From positions 10,292,517 to 10,356,516 of the forward strand of contig CM065173.1 in NCBI GenBank assembly GCA_033026295.1: DNA of 64,000 nt, given 5' to 3'. Of the stretch, positions 11,981 through 24,800 are shown piece after piece. A program made the position numbers and the translations under genes. The notes below the pieces were generated by a model that worked only from the letters and a program-made list of their open reading frames with translations, ran no database searches and was not told the origin of the DNA. How positions within the stretch are numbered: the stretch's first letter is position 1; the number at the start of each line of letters is the position of its first letter. This DNA comes from Channa striata (Eukaryota; Chordata; Actinopteri; Anabantiformes; Channidae).

Positions 11981-13924
11981 CTTTCTGAAACAAGTGTTTG
12001 TTTAATGTATGAATTAAATGATTAAATCAGATATCACTATTATTCAATTTATGGTAAAATGATAATAAATTCATTCCATTCAAACTAGGAGCACAGCTTG
12101 CAGAGGAGTAGGAAATGCAGCGAAGACTTTATTCCATAAGTTGACATTTAGACATTTCTGCTGCATTTTGTGGAAGTTGTAATACTTGCTTTGCATGTTT
12201 ATCAGATGGTCTTGTGCATTGGAGCACTGATGAAACTGAGAGCACCTCTTTGTGATCAGATGCTCTTATCAGTCATTAAAGAACACAGAGGAGATGCAAT
12301 CATCCCCCTCACCCTCCTAATGAAGGTGGCCTTACATAAAATGGCTCCACTATATTACAGTGGGTGCTACAGATATGTTATTATGTAAGGGGTAAAGTAG
12401 GACTGTAGTGTGTGTGTGTGTGTGTGTGTATAAGAGGGTATGTTTGGCATAAATTAGACAAGCCACAGCAATTTCCAAGGCAGATAATTGGACATGGATT
12501 TGTGCCATGGGTTGGCCAAAGCCCCCGAAGCTCTGAACTCATTTGCTGGGATGCAGGGCACCTTGTCAGGGTCGCAGTGTGGAAAAAAAGGCCCCCTCCC
12601 AACATACACATGTATCGATCGTTAGGGGACTACTTGGGTTCTTCTTGATATCAGTTATTTTTGTATAAGATGAACTTCTCCAAGGGCTGAAAGTCACAGT
12701 TGTGTCTTTGTTTTAAACTGAGGAAGACATTTACACAACGATATGTTTACACCTTTGTTCATTTTCATCCATTTGAATTCATAGAAAAGCGATTGCTTGT
12801 TATGTGAATGTAGAATAATTGTTCTGACTCAGTCTCTCTCTACAAGTAAACACCGAGCTCAGCACAGCAGGGAGCGAGGAAGTGACAAAAATAGGTCAGG
12901 TGAGTGGTGTAGCAGCAGGCATGGTAGTAAAAGAGTGAGGAGAAAGCTCTGACTGCTCAAACCTATTTTAACCCTGACTTACTGTACAGTAGCAACACAG
13001 AGCTGGCAGAGAAAGTTGTGCAAAAATATCCTAAAAAATCTACTTTGTCATGAATGTATAATAAGAAATGTATGTGCCCCATTGAAGAAAATGTAATCAT
13101 TTCCTCTGATTATGATTTGTTAAAGTGAAATACTTGCAAATGAACATAATCTGTAGGCGACACGCTTGCAAGGTTACAGTTTAAGGTTAAAGTGTCATAT
13201 TATCCAGCACGCTCAGTCAGTTTGATCAGCTATGCCTCATAAAGCAACAGGGAAAGTTATTTTTTTTAGCGCATCAAATGACAGTGATCATCTATTCATC
13301 ACAGCTGTGGTGTGTCTCCTTAGAGTGCCCTTCCTCTTAATAGCACGACTAAAACTTTTTCATCTTAAGTGCATGAGAGTAGTAGAAGTAAGTACTTGCA
13401 GAGTAGTTACCGGTCGAACCTTTATAGGTGTTTTTAGACACGGTAGCTCAGAACCAGTAACACAGAATACAAGTTTACACTTGTTTTCCGAGTTACGAAG
13501 TGCAGAGGTGGCCTTCTGAGAGAGGTCTGTTTTGTCCATTGGTTTATATAACTGCCATGTGGAGAAATATCACACTGTGGATTTAGTGAAGCTGAGCCTT
13601 TGTAATCCTCAGCACAGATACTTTTACAAATCCTGTATTTAATTAGATTTCCCCATTTAGTCATTTGCAGTCAGAAGCCTAATTCCTGCATAATGCCTAC
13701 AGTGAGTGCATATTCCTGGCAAGCCCTGTGTACTACTTCAGTGTGTAATGGTCCACAGAGTTCAATTTCACCTCACATATCCCTTTAGCTCTTTTAGCAA
13801 ACACAACAGCGGCAGGCAACATTTTTTCTTTTCTTTATCAAAAAATCTGTGTTTTCACAGACACTTTCATTAACTGTACGCTGGTTGTCTTTTCAGTTAA
13901 AAACATCAGTGTTTTTTCAAAACA
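11981..13924. other. Non-coding, no gene recognised
   Basis: Contains a GT microsatellite (12407-12429). Short open frames at 12170-12388 and 13232-13519 have no acceptors or donors that fit and no recognisable domains. Confidence 0.4.
12407..12429. repeat. (GT)n microsatellite
   Basis: About 11 uninterrupted GT units. Confidence 0.95.
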
Positions 13925-13925
13925 C

Positions 13926-13960
<35 letters not shown>

Positions 13961-13977
13961 TATACGCGCACACACGT
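13925..13977. repeat. Compound (GT)n-(TA)n-(CGCA)n microsatellite
   Basis: About 13 GT units, then TATATATGTATATA, then CGCGCACACACG. Alternating purine-pyrimidine runs for some 50 bases, a Z-DNA-prone pattern. It directly abuts the LINE relic that follows. Confidence 0.92.
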
Positions 13978-13995
13978 TCTCCTTTATTTGAATCC

Positions 13996-14835
13996 GTGTA
14001 AGGGGTTTTGCAACCTGATGAGAAGTGGGCTACTGGAACAAGAACAAGGCATTCATATTGGAATGCTACTACTCAAGTAATCTTAGAGAGAGGCGTTACA
14101 TCTAGACCAACACCAAAACAACTAGTAGCTCAGTGCTCTAATATCAGCAAAAAACACCAGCTTTCACAACTGGAGATAGATGAGGTACAACAGAAATGCG
14201 AATGAAACATCGACTCCCTGATACAAACATCCAGGATATACAACCAAGACATCGGGATGTCATTCAAACTAGACAGGTGCGGTCAGATATTACCAAGGAG
14301 AGGAAAGGTAGTAAAAACTAGGACTGTACTACCAGAAGGCAAGATAGCAGATGTTGAGGATAGCTACAAGTACCTTGGGATCCTACAGGCAAATGGAAAC
14401 CACCATAGAAGAAGTGGTTGATAGCGAAAAATCTAACCACTGGCTGGACAAAGCTCGACTGAAAGACAGCAGAGAGGCACTAATCCTAGCAGGTCTACCA
14501 CACCAGGCAGGACCACATGGTGCAGGCTGTGCAAAGATGCCACTGACACAGTCCAGCGGGCTGCAAGATAGCTAGCAGGCAGGGCATACATGGAACACCA
14601 TAACCAAGTTGCAGGAACAGGAACATCTGTGCCGAGTACGGGCTGGAAGTCAAAGTCCATCTGGGACACACCTCCAAAGGTGGTTGAGAATGGCAGGGCT
14701 GATATCTTGTGGGACTTCCAGATACAGACTGAAAAATGGTAATGGCCAGGGATCTCTGTTCAGAAGAGTGCAGTGCAGTGGGAAAAATAGGCAACAAGAG
14801 AAACAACACCTCAAAAGATCAAGTAAATTGAATAA
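13996..14835 (+). pseudogene. LINE retrotransposon relic of R2/Dong (restriction-like endonuclease) type, internally deleted
   Basis: Several frames encode blocks of one fish LINE polyprotein in the right order with the middles missing. First is an N-terminal block (14008-14205: EKWATGTRTRHSYWNATTQV, ILERGVTSRPTP, LSQLEIDEVQQKC). Next is a post-catalytic reverse-transcriptase block (14212-14400: RIYNQDIGMSFKLDRCG, VEDSYKYLGILQANGN). Then comes IEEVVDSEKSNHWLDKARLK (from about 14403). Last is a C-terminal zinc-finger region in shifted frames (CRLCKDATDTVQ near 14520, LAGRAYMEHHNQVAG near 14572, NICAEYGLEV near 14623, VVENGRADILWDFQIQTEKW near 14682). The intact family primes reverse transcription at DNA nicked by a C-terminal PD-(D/E)XK-like endonuclease. 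Here the catalytic core of the reverse transcriptase, the finger histidine and the endonuclease core are all missing. It is dead. Clade naming (R2/R4/Dong/Rex6) rests on memory. Confidence 0.8.
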
Positions 14836-15627
14836 AAACCTCTTAACGCACTACAAACCACTTTCCAGAAACGCTGGTACCGTTCATTGCAGAGCTTTTC
14901 CACTGTTTGCGTAACATTTTGGATTTGTATGTTGGAGTTAAATTCAGTCTGCACAGTTCTGATGCTATATGTGAAATGTTAACACCACGAAGAGCCTGGA
15001 AATGTTACCGCAACACCAACTTTGGAGGATTTACATAACATTTCCTGGAACAGTAATTCAGTGAATATCATTACATGTGTAAAAATCCACACTCCTGAAT
15101 GATTTTCATTGCAGGTTCTATTTTTAGCATTTACAGAGGAACGAATTTGGGCTTATTTTCTATAGCTTAAAGAGTAATTTAAAAGATGCAATGATGATTT
15201 GGAAGAAACTTTAATTGAACTCATCATCATATTAGTAAAACTACACCGTTTTCTGTTTTGTCCAGTGTTTCGCTTCAGATTGGGGTTTGCCAGAAGTGTA
15301 CTGCACATGTAACCACACAAAAAGAAGTAACAAAGGCAACAATTTGCCTATAAAACCAGTCAGAGACTTGAATTCTGACAGAGTATTACATTATAAAAAA
15401 TAACACACTTATAAATAAAGTCTCTAACTCTATATTACAAAAATATCCGACCAAAGATATGACCACAATTGTCAATTTTTCATATGGGACAGCCCAAAAT
15501 CCCACAGTTTGTAGGCACCTTAAGACAGGTAATGAGGTAGCAAATATTGTCCAAAATTCAAGAGGCAGGATGATGTGTTGATGACTGTTTGCTATTTGAA
15601 CTTAAAAGGTTATGGTAAAGTTTGCTG

Positions 15628-15835
15628 TCCCCAAGCCTGCTTGTGTTTCCTTCCACAGTGTTAAGTTAATTGGTGATTCTAAATTGCCTGTAGGTGTGAA
15701 TGTGAGCGTCACTGGCTTTGACATAAACTGTTGACCTGTCCAGGGTGTGGCCTCCCTCTCGCCCAGTGACATCTGGAATAGGCTCCGGTCCCCCGGGACA
15801 CTGTACAGGAGAAGCAGTTATAGATAATTTATGAA
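15628..15835 (+). mobile_element. L2-like LINE 3' tail (or SINE sharing it)
   Basis: GTGTTTCCTTCCACAGTG, TTAATTGGTGATTCTAAATT, GACCTGTCCAGGGTGTGG, CCTCTCGCCCAGTGACA, GGAATAGGCTCCGG and TACAGGAGAAGCAGTTATAG occur in the order of the very common fish repeat that ends ..GGATAGGCTCCAGCCCCC..AGCGGTTACAGA. I take it for an L2-type LINE tail. Diverged copies lie at 32400-32530 and 52920-53165, all on the plus strand. No coding part remains. Confidence 0.72.
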
Positions 15836-16368
15836 AGAATAGATTCTTATGAATCTATAATTACATTGTGGTCAGTGGTCAGGTTTCATCTATAGTGTGT
15901 AGTTTTTGGAAAGTAGTGCTTTTAAAACCAATGATTATCCATATTCATGTGGTTCTGTGCACAATAATAACTATTAATAAATAGTGCTATCACCTTGTGT
16001 TAAATATCAGATTTAAAACCTTGTGCAGCTTCCATCTCTTCTCCCTCAATATTAGTTTCATACTATATAAATATGTGCTTACAATACCTACCCCTTAACT
16101 TAATGCAGGCTGTGACAACAGTCATCAGTTCTCAGCTTATTAAAGCACAGACATGGAAATGATGTTGACATTTGCAACACCCACCTATGTGCAGTGATAT
16201 AGGCCGAATCTTCATCCCAGTTCACAGTCTTGTTGTTAGTGTCTTTTATTGTTAATAGTAACTTTTAGTATGTCACCAATTATATCACCCAGTGAGTGCA
16301 TGATTAATTGCATGTTGCTCTGCAGACTGGTTTAGAGTTATGCTTACTGATTTTACAAAATCCAGAAA

Positions 16369-16380
16369 GGGGGGGGGGGG
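16369..16380. repeat. Poly(G) run, 12 bases
   Basis: Twelve consecutive G after CCAGAAA; the longest G run in the window. Confidence 0.95.
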
Positions 16381-19300
16381 TATAGACAGCATATTCATTA
16401 AAAACATCCTTCATCCCAGTCCACTCTGGTCTCCCAATGTCTACAACAGGCTACATGCAGCTGTGTGTGCTCATACACACAGTTATTTGGCTGTGAATGT
16501 GAATGCCCATTTAGTAGCGTGCTTACGGTAACCTCATCCTATTTACACTGTTGTATTAACATTGTTCATCTGGACAGCACATGGTCACCTGCTGTAAACC
16601 ACACAAACAAAGCATTGCAATATCGGCCACGAAGAACGGCCTCTCCTCATCAGTGGGCATGCAGATTAGACATACGACAGGCCACCATTGCCCCCATCCC
16701 CCACGTATTGAGTGGTGTGACTTCCCAGGCAGCAGCTGCTGACTGAGGATCACAATCCAGAGTCAGGCCACCTGCTCTGACCGAGCAACAGGTGACATAA
16801 TATAAGTGATGTGATGTGCAAATATGTCATAGAAAACCAATAGCGCAAATGTTACAGCTTTTAATGTTTTTGTGCAGGGGTGCTGTGTCACCCTCTGGCA
16901 AGATCCCACTGTGGGCAGGTGCCGATGTCTACGTCTGCATCTGCATCTGCATGGTGGATTTAATAACAGCTGTTTATGTCTTGCATTTTTGTTGCTGATT
17001 ATTTATGTCTGCAATTCTTTGTCTGTTCCATCAAATGTATCTATTTTTCTGGCTTTCATGCTCTTGTTTAATCAACATAAATATCTGGTTAAGGTCAGGA
17101 AAGCAATTGCTCTTAAATACTTAAATACATAAACCCCGAGTTAAATCACAACAGAGTTTTTACTTGTGCTTTTTTTGTGCACTAGAAAAGAAGATGACTA
17201 ATTCTATTTCTCCTCCAGAATTGGAAAAAAAAATTGTCAGAAACACGTGTTGCTTATCCCTTAGGGTGACTGGGGGAAAATAACTAGCATTTGGCTTTTG
17301 GCTTAAAGTAAGTAATTACTGCTGCCAGCCACCAAGACACACCATGATGACATGCCAGTGTCTTCCTCACCAGTAAGCTCCTTTGGATATACGCTAAAAT
17401 ACTACCGTGAAATATTTTGCCCTATTATTACTAGCACATTTTTGTCCAATTATTACCCTCCTACAAAATGTAAGCCATCCTATTCAAATCACTACAGAGA
17501 TATTAGGCTGTTGCAATAGTAATAAGCACATATAGTATTACAGCATTGTGCTTTTATTTCCTGTAAAGCACCACTTTCCTTGGTAACTATAGATTAGGCT
17601 GGATTAAAGATGGGAAACGTCACAGTTTATGCATATTCAGCAACTACTGCACGTTATGTGCAGCATGAAAATTGTCATCACTTTTGTTTGTAACAATGTG
17701 AGAGGCTGCCACATGGAACACTAAACCCTGTCATTCAATGACACCAGAGTCTCAGATGTCGTATTACAACACCCATATTATGCAGACTGTTAAATTGGTT
17801 TTATTGACTTTGTGACAAACTGTATGGTTTAATTATAAGTTGCAGTCCTAAAGGGACCACTGATCACATAATTACACTGAGGATTCAGAGTGTCATCTGG
17901 GCTTTGTTTCAGAAAGTCACTGAAGATTGAGTTGTTTCAGTTTAACTGCTTTGACGTAAAATGTAGTTCACATTTGTGGAAAAAAGATAGATGTAGTGTA
18001 CAGTGTGTTTTAAGTTACGTGTTAGTTAAACACTAGTTTCTGTTTCCATGGAACTGAACTTATTAAGTTGGAATTACATCTTCCGTGAACACTTATCAAC
18101 TCTCCATCCTTGACATTAAAATACCATCAAACACTGTATCATAGCATAGCTTGGCTATTATTAGCTTTTGCCATAATTCATTATTGATTTCCTGGGTTTT
18201 AGCTTGCTTTTTCTTTAAATCCATGACATTTTCAGAAGAAGAAAATTAGTTGAAAGATTAAGCACAGGCTGCACCTCCATCAATAATGCCTCACACAAGT
18301 CAGTGAAACAAAAGTGGAGTTTTACCCAGTCAGTGCTGGAGATGAATATGTCTGTGAACACTGCCCCGTGACAGACCTGAGCCGTGATTTTAGTTCTGGC
18401 TGCCTTTTCATGGTTTCCTCTTTTAACTAATAGCCAAACAAATAGTGCTTGACGCTCGGTTAATGTTAAACGGAGTAAAGTCAGACGTTACTGGATGCAC
18501 CTATACTTAAAGGGCAACTTTCCTCACAGTCAGCTAATGGACTGAGGAGTTCTGATTTTGAAGGCTGTACAGAGATAACCTTTTAAACATGGCGACTTGT
18601 TCTTGATCAAATGCTTTGTAGGCAAAGTTTACAGTACATACGTCTTCTCCTTTGTAATTGGATTCATTCTGCAGGCTTAAGGAAACAATGTACACTGGAC
18701 ATTGCACAGACAACCAGGCCTTCCTGTAGTCTAAAGATAACTAAGAAAGAGAATGGATTTATTTGCTGCTTTTTTTTGAAGGTGGACTTCAATTGGTCTT
18801 ATGGTAAAGGTCATTTCATTATCTCTCATTCATATGAGCAAACCCAGAGGACAAAACCAGAGCTTTGTTTGCAAAACATGCAGCACAGACACTAATTTCC
18901 TTCAGATCTGCTCAACTGATTCATCACTATGTCACTAAAATATTCATCACACACAGTCTATAGAGCACAGTGACTCATATCTGTAGAGGAGAAGCTCTGC
19001 TAGATGTAAGATTTAGGGGAAAGAACTGCACATAACTCACCTAAATAACTAATGTTTTTTTTAAAAATACTGAATTTACTCATTAATTGTACATGTCTGA
19101 ATGTTTTACTCTGGCCATTATTTGCATAGTTTAAAAAAGTGAATCACTGCTTCAACAGGAGCAAAAACAGCTTTGATGAGGTTAGGCATAACCACTTTTG
19201 ACAAAGTCTTTTGTCACCACTAAATGCTTTTAGTTAAACTTGAGGACGCCTACCTTGGTGCACACTACAGTAAATAATTCTAACTAATCCAGACTAAAAG

Positions 19301-20559
19301 GAAATAGTTTTCTTTTTAGAGATTTAACATTAACTATGAGATCACTTCAGGAAAAAAATGATTGGCAAACGTAAAGCAAAATTAATAATAAGATGCAAGT
19401 TAATGGGCTGTTGGACAAAATGTGAATGTACAGTTGCCCTCCACACCCTCTGCTGCTCTTCAGGTGTAGTCACACTGGATGTCGCTAGCAGTTTGTTTGG
19501 ACTTTTCACTGTGCTCCGTTGCAAGTTATAAAGAGAGAATGGGATTGACCTTTGATTTAGATTTGTTTACTTGCTGTAACTGCATGGCAAAATAATATGA
19601 GCACAAAGCAATAAAGTGAGGTTGTTTGGCTGGAGTGAGTGCAAGGACAATAATAGAGGTTAATAACAAAACAGTGCTTGATAAGATAAGTCAGTTTTAC
19701 CTCACACCGTTTCCAATCAAACACAACTGCTGTTGGTATCCTGTTAGCATATTAACCACCGCGTCTTATCTTTGAAAGTTTACTTGTGTTTTCTTAAACC
19801 CCTGGCTCCCACCACCCCTCAAAAAAAGAGTACAGCACCTAAATCCCACATCAGTGGTGTGGTGGTGCATTAACGCAAGAGAAGGCCCTATTTCAGCAAC
19901 ATAATGCAAAATCACAAAAAATTGCAACGCTTCAAGAGTCCAAACCTGTCGCGCACTGAATCCAAATAGCAAATTATGAAGTGAAAAATATGATGGAGGT
20001 CTCCTCAGTTCCCAAAGAAGAGGTAAAGCAGCACAGTGATAAACATGCCCCATCCTAAATGTGTTATTTGTCGCCGCTTCCTCCAATTTTAAAAATTAAT
20101 ATGTTTATTTTTACTACTTACAATCAAACATAGGTTTCAAATGATATGCAAATAACCATATTTTTTTCATATATGTTTGTTCAGGAAATGGGGTTTTAGA
20201 TTTGGTTTAATTAGTATGTATTTATTCACCCTATGTTACTTTAATCCAACAGAAGCTGAATCCTCTTTAAGTTATTGTGACCTTAGCTAATATTAACATT
20301 AAACTAAGTGAGTGAATGAGTCGGGGTTATTCCTTACGCTCTACCATTAAAAGACAAAGTTGATCTTGCCTCATTTAATTTTTCATTTTACACACCATCC
20401 AAACTTTTCTGGAAATGGGATTTGTAGTTAAGTTCAAGAAACACACCATTTCCCAGTGTTCAATAATAATAAATCTTATGGATGAAAAATCATTTGAGAC
20501 TGTTAAAATGTTATGGGTCATTGAGAGAAACTGATGATGAGGTTTTCACTTGTGAATAT

Positions 20560-21250
20560 CACAGCATTTTACTGAATCCTGTTTGACATAATTCAAAATA
20601 ATTCTCCACCTCCTTTTGGGCAATCATTTCAAAAGCCTTTTAAAACCATAAACACGTGCAATATTAGTGAGATTTCTTGGTAAAAAGGGATCACTGATGC
20701 CTGACAGCCTCTAATGAGCCCTTCAGTAAATACAAAGCCAACACAATCTCCCCAAAAATCAGTTTCAGTCGTAACTGCACCCTTGCTGTAACAACTTAAA
20801 GCAGTTTATCAATCAAGTATAAATGAGCTGGGTTAATTAATAGGTAGCCAAAGGGTATCTGGAAACATTAATATTCTTGACTATCAGCACTAAAGTTAGA
20901 CAGAATATTGGAAGCCGCTGTGATAGATGTGACGGTGTTCGCCTGAGGAGTGTGAGGAGAAATTCTGCATCCTGGGACTTTCTGTTACCTCAACCTTGGG
21001 CAGTTAATTGAGGAAAAAATACAAGCCAGTGCAGAGTCCTGAACCCGTCTCTCCACTTCCCACTCCTACTTTCATTGTCGCACTGGTGCCACTCGATCCT
21101 GGTCACATTGTAAATGCACAGAAGTGAGGCAAGACTCCCTTAACTGAGTGAAGCTGAAGGCAATTACACATCAAGTATTTGGCTTGATTAGAGGAATACC
21201 TCAGGGTGGCCTGAGGGTACATAATGAGTTCATTTCAAAGGGGAGCGGTG
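20560..21250. promoter_or_regulatory. Candidate conserved non-coding block (inspection only)
   Basis: Unique-looking sequence with balanced composition and AT-core motifs, such as GCTGGGTTAATTAATAGG near 20828 and TATCAATCAAGTATAAATGA near 20806. It has no repeats. This is the style of vertebrate developmental enhancers, but I have no alignment to support it. Confidence 0.18.
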
Positions 21251-21270
21251 AAAATGTAACTGTTATTGAT

Positions 21271-21308
21271 GAGCGCGCGCGCACACGCACACACACAAAC
21301 GCACACGT
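21271..21308. repeat. (GC)n-(AC)n alternating purine-pyrimidine tract
   Basis: GAGCGCGCGCGC runs into CACACGCACACACACAAACGCACACG. It is a CpG-bearing microsatellite that could adopt Z-form DNA. Confidence 0.9.
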
Positions 21309-21379
21309 GAAAAATATCTGCGGTTATTTTAAGACTTCATGACAGCTCACTGAATACAACTGTTGACCCAATATGCAAA

Positions 21380-21800
21380 TATAAACAAGATGGCTTGTTT
21401 TCAAATGGGTGGTTGCACTCTGTTGCATTCATATTAAAATACTGCCGAAGAATTTAGCACTTGATGAGATACCAAATGACAAGCACCTGCCTGGGCTGTG
21501 GGCGGTTTATTCATCAGTTCCCAGCTGATGCATTAGTTGGTGTCACAAACAGCACTAGTAGCCTACCATTGTTAGAGCTGGCATCGGGTTTAAAACGCTG
21601 AATTTATTCCTTTCACTCCATCAGTACAACACGACGTTGATCTTGTAACACTGGCTTCTCACTGTAGCTGCCTCATTTAATCAATACTGGTTAATTAAAA
21701 CCATGCTCTCTTATTTCATTTACCCCCTTGTAAGAATTGCCTTTGGGAAATATAATTCTATATGCACATTGTCTCAGAGGGATACTAAATGAGGAAGCAA
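21380..21800. promoter_or_regulatory. Candidate conserved non-coding block (inspection only)
   Basis: Repeat-free sequence with TCATTTAATCAATACTGG and TTAATTAAAACCATGC near 21675-21705, and GCACCTGCCTGGGCTGTGGG near 21483. These are homeodomain- and E-box-like cores. Conservation was not tested. Confidence 0.16.
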
Positions 21801-24800
21801 TGTTCTGCCATTAAATTATTGATCATTAATAGTTTAAAACAGGTGGCTTATTGCTAAAAGATCCAGTGTTACATTGGCAGAACAGTGTAAAAACATTTTT
21901 GACTCTTCATTAGCTGGTTGCACATGATCACACTATATTTTCCTCTGGGGGAAATTTGCAGCGCTGTGTGTAGCTGCTAACATATGTGCAATAAGACATG
22001 TGCTTCCGTTTGCTATTGTTCAAGTGAAATATCTCTGAAGCTTTTAAGTTTTGAAGGGGTTGGTGCCATATATATTTTTTCAGTGACATTTGGCAGGTTA
22101 ACCACAACAGTAAAGTGCTGCAGTAGGTTCGAAATGACATCTCAAAGTTCAGTGTTTTGTTCTGCTGGAGACGCAGAGAAGCTGTCTAAACATTTCAGAA
22201 TGCTTTCTGCAGCAGTCACAGCACTAGAAGAAACATCACACTTCATTATAGGAAACCATCAGAAGAATCTGTGGTGCAGCTTATACTTTTTAAAATCTGT
22301 TAATATTACTACTGTTGATATAAACAATTTGCAGGCAAATGTTAAAAGCTTACAAGTTGTGAGTTGAATACTTCTCTCTTCTGTCTATGGCAGTAGATAT
22401 GTTTACGGGACTACAGTATTAGTATTTACAGCAGCAGGATGTAGGATAAGATAAGTCAGTTGTTTGAAGGGATGTAGGTTCACATTAATGAGCCAATTTG
22501 GTGATTCACTGATGAATTTTTGTTTGAAACCTGGTCTTCTTGGGTACTGCAAAATAAGGTATTTAAGACATTGACTACACACACTTTATGTTAGAAGGTT
22601 CAAGTACAGAGTTGTTCTCTTGCAATATATATTAATTCCTGATCTGATTTACACATGCACGGCGTAGCTCTATATTGTAGTTAAAATAAGCCAAAATAAA
22701 AATTTATTAGACAGTAGCAGTGTACGGTGGCACATATCCACTATTAAAGGACTCAAATTGGGATCAAGAGCAAAATAATGTGATTGAGACAGCTCCACTT
22801 TTTACTGAGCTCTTTGACTTTGCAAAGAGAAAGGTTAATAACTCACTTAAAACAGAAAAGCCCCTCTGAACTGTTACTGACAGACTTGTGAGGTAATCCA
22901 TCCATGCCTGGCCTGCAGATGGAAACATTACATTGTTGATGTCTCACTTGCACATCTGCATTCTGATAAATCTAAATTTCTATTCATAGCTTATGACTTT
23001 TTAGTGTGTTGATCCTTGTCCCCATTTTGAGGTGTTCCTGTACTTGTTTCTTTCCTTTTTTTTTTTGAAATTATGAGCCTGAAAGCTGTGTGGTTCAACA
23101 GTATAATTACAGTTGCACAATAAACATTCTGTTTTCCTCCATGAGTGCACTTAAAAAAAGGAGCTGAACTCAAAATATCTCAATCTCAGTCTCCATCACT
23201 GCCCAGGAAATGTCTAAACCTACAAATTAATTCCCACCGTCAGCAGCTGCTGCTAATGATTGCTCAACTGCAGGTTTTCCTTACATTTCCAAAATACTAG
23301 ACTTGTACACTTTTCAAAAATACATCAGAAAATAACACCTTTTACACATAATTAGGGAGCTCAATAGTAACTATAGTAACTACTTTCAACCCTTTCATTA
23401 CTGCTCAGGATTTGAAAAGTTAAAACGTGTAGAAAACATACTCAGTGTTCCTTTCCGCTAAAACCCTGATAAAAGCTGAGGTACATCTGAGGTACATCAA
23501 CTGCAACTTCAGTGACCGTGATGATCCTCAAACTCCATACTACACAACACAGACAAGACTCATAGTAATTAGCTTCAGTGGACATGAATGAGTCTTGGGC
23601 ATAAATGGCAACAGGATCATTGTATGTGCCCTGACTTGGTGTTAAGATGCTCAGAGACATTTTGACATGCCGTGGCAGCACAATCACAAGTGTAATTAAG
23701 GACTTTGTGCTTTGTGACTGAAATTGCTTATGCAAAATGGAACACTTCAATCACGAGTGTTATATCACTTCATTTCCAGGTCAAAATGTTTGGAACATAT
23801 ATAATCTACTTGTGTATTGGTCCGTAGGCCTTTTTTTCACAACAGACATTTTGACTTGTCATAATAAGAAAAGCGCAGGTGTTATTGCTAAGATTAAGCG
23901 TGACTCTTTTCTATTCATTTGTCCTAATAAGCCATGACGGTGTGACGGTGAGCCAACACGGACAACAGCAGGAAGCCGAAACCACGGCAGCTAAATGGAG
24001 TTTAACAATCGTTACTTGTATTATTTGCGAAATTATGTCAACATATTTTCTGTGAAAAAGTCTAATGAGTTGCTGAAGTTGTGAAATATCACATAGCACA
24101 TCAAATTTACCAGGTACCTGACAATTGTTGTGTCATCCTCTCTGTTTGCCATGTTTCTGATTAGTTAAGCTTTCTGCACTTGACTCTATCTTATGTAAAC
24201 CAAAACCTGTTAACTATATAACCTGTACATACAGATGTGTGTAAAACTTGTTCATAAAATCCCCTGTTCATAAAATGGCAAAATGATTGGTTTTCTCACC
24301 TGAACCCAACACAGCCTCTGGAGTTGAACCTGGATCAGACATCTGATGTCTGGATCTTGATATTTTTTTGAAGGAATGGTTGGTTTGGAAAGTTTGCAAT
24401 CAAAGATTTTTTACATCAGCATCACATTTATTGCACATTAAGTTTAGTACAAATGTTCCCTCATGAGAAACTGGTTAAAGTGAACTTATATGTAATGCAA
24501 ACTTTTGAATTCATATAATTTTCAGTTATTTACTGTAAGTTTTTTTAATACTGGTCTATTTTTGTTACTTCTGATAAAACAGGACCTTTGTACCTGCTGC
24601 ATGTGCATTTTTATTATTATGATTATTATGATTATTATGATTATTATGATTATGATTATGATTATTATTATACAGGGGTTAAATCTGTATCCCCTTACAT
24701 TGAAATGGCATATAACAAAATTTAAATCCTAAAAAGCCCTGTTTCTAATCTGTGTTTGTGATAACATTTGGCTGCTGTACCATTGATGATGAATCGTGGA

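Larger units (their letters stand above)
14836..20559. other. Non-coding, one LINE tail inside, no gene recognised
   Basis: Holds the L2-like tail at 15628-15835 and a G12 run at 16369-16380. A small CTGCAT triplication lies near 16937-16954. Open frames at 16465-16746 and 19766-20086 (106 codons, minus) have no recognisable domain or splice context. Confidence 0.4.

Noticed and set aside
14433..14809. Minus-strand ORFs of 78 and 104 codons
   Set aside because: They are antisense to the R2/Dong-type LINE relic.
24505..24732. An Ile-Met repeat protein
   Set aside because: It is a translation of the TTATGA microsatellite.
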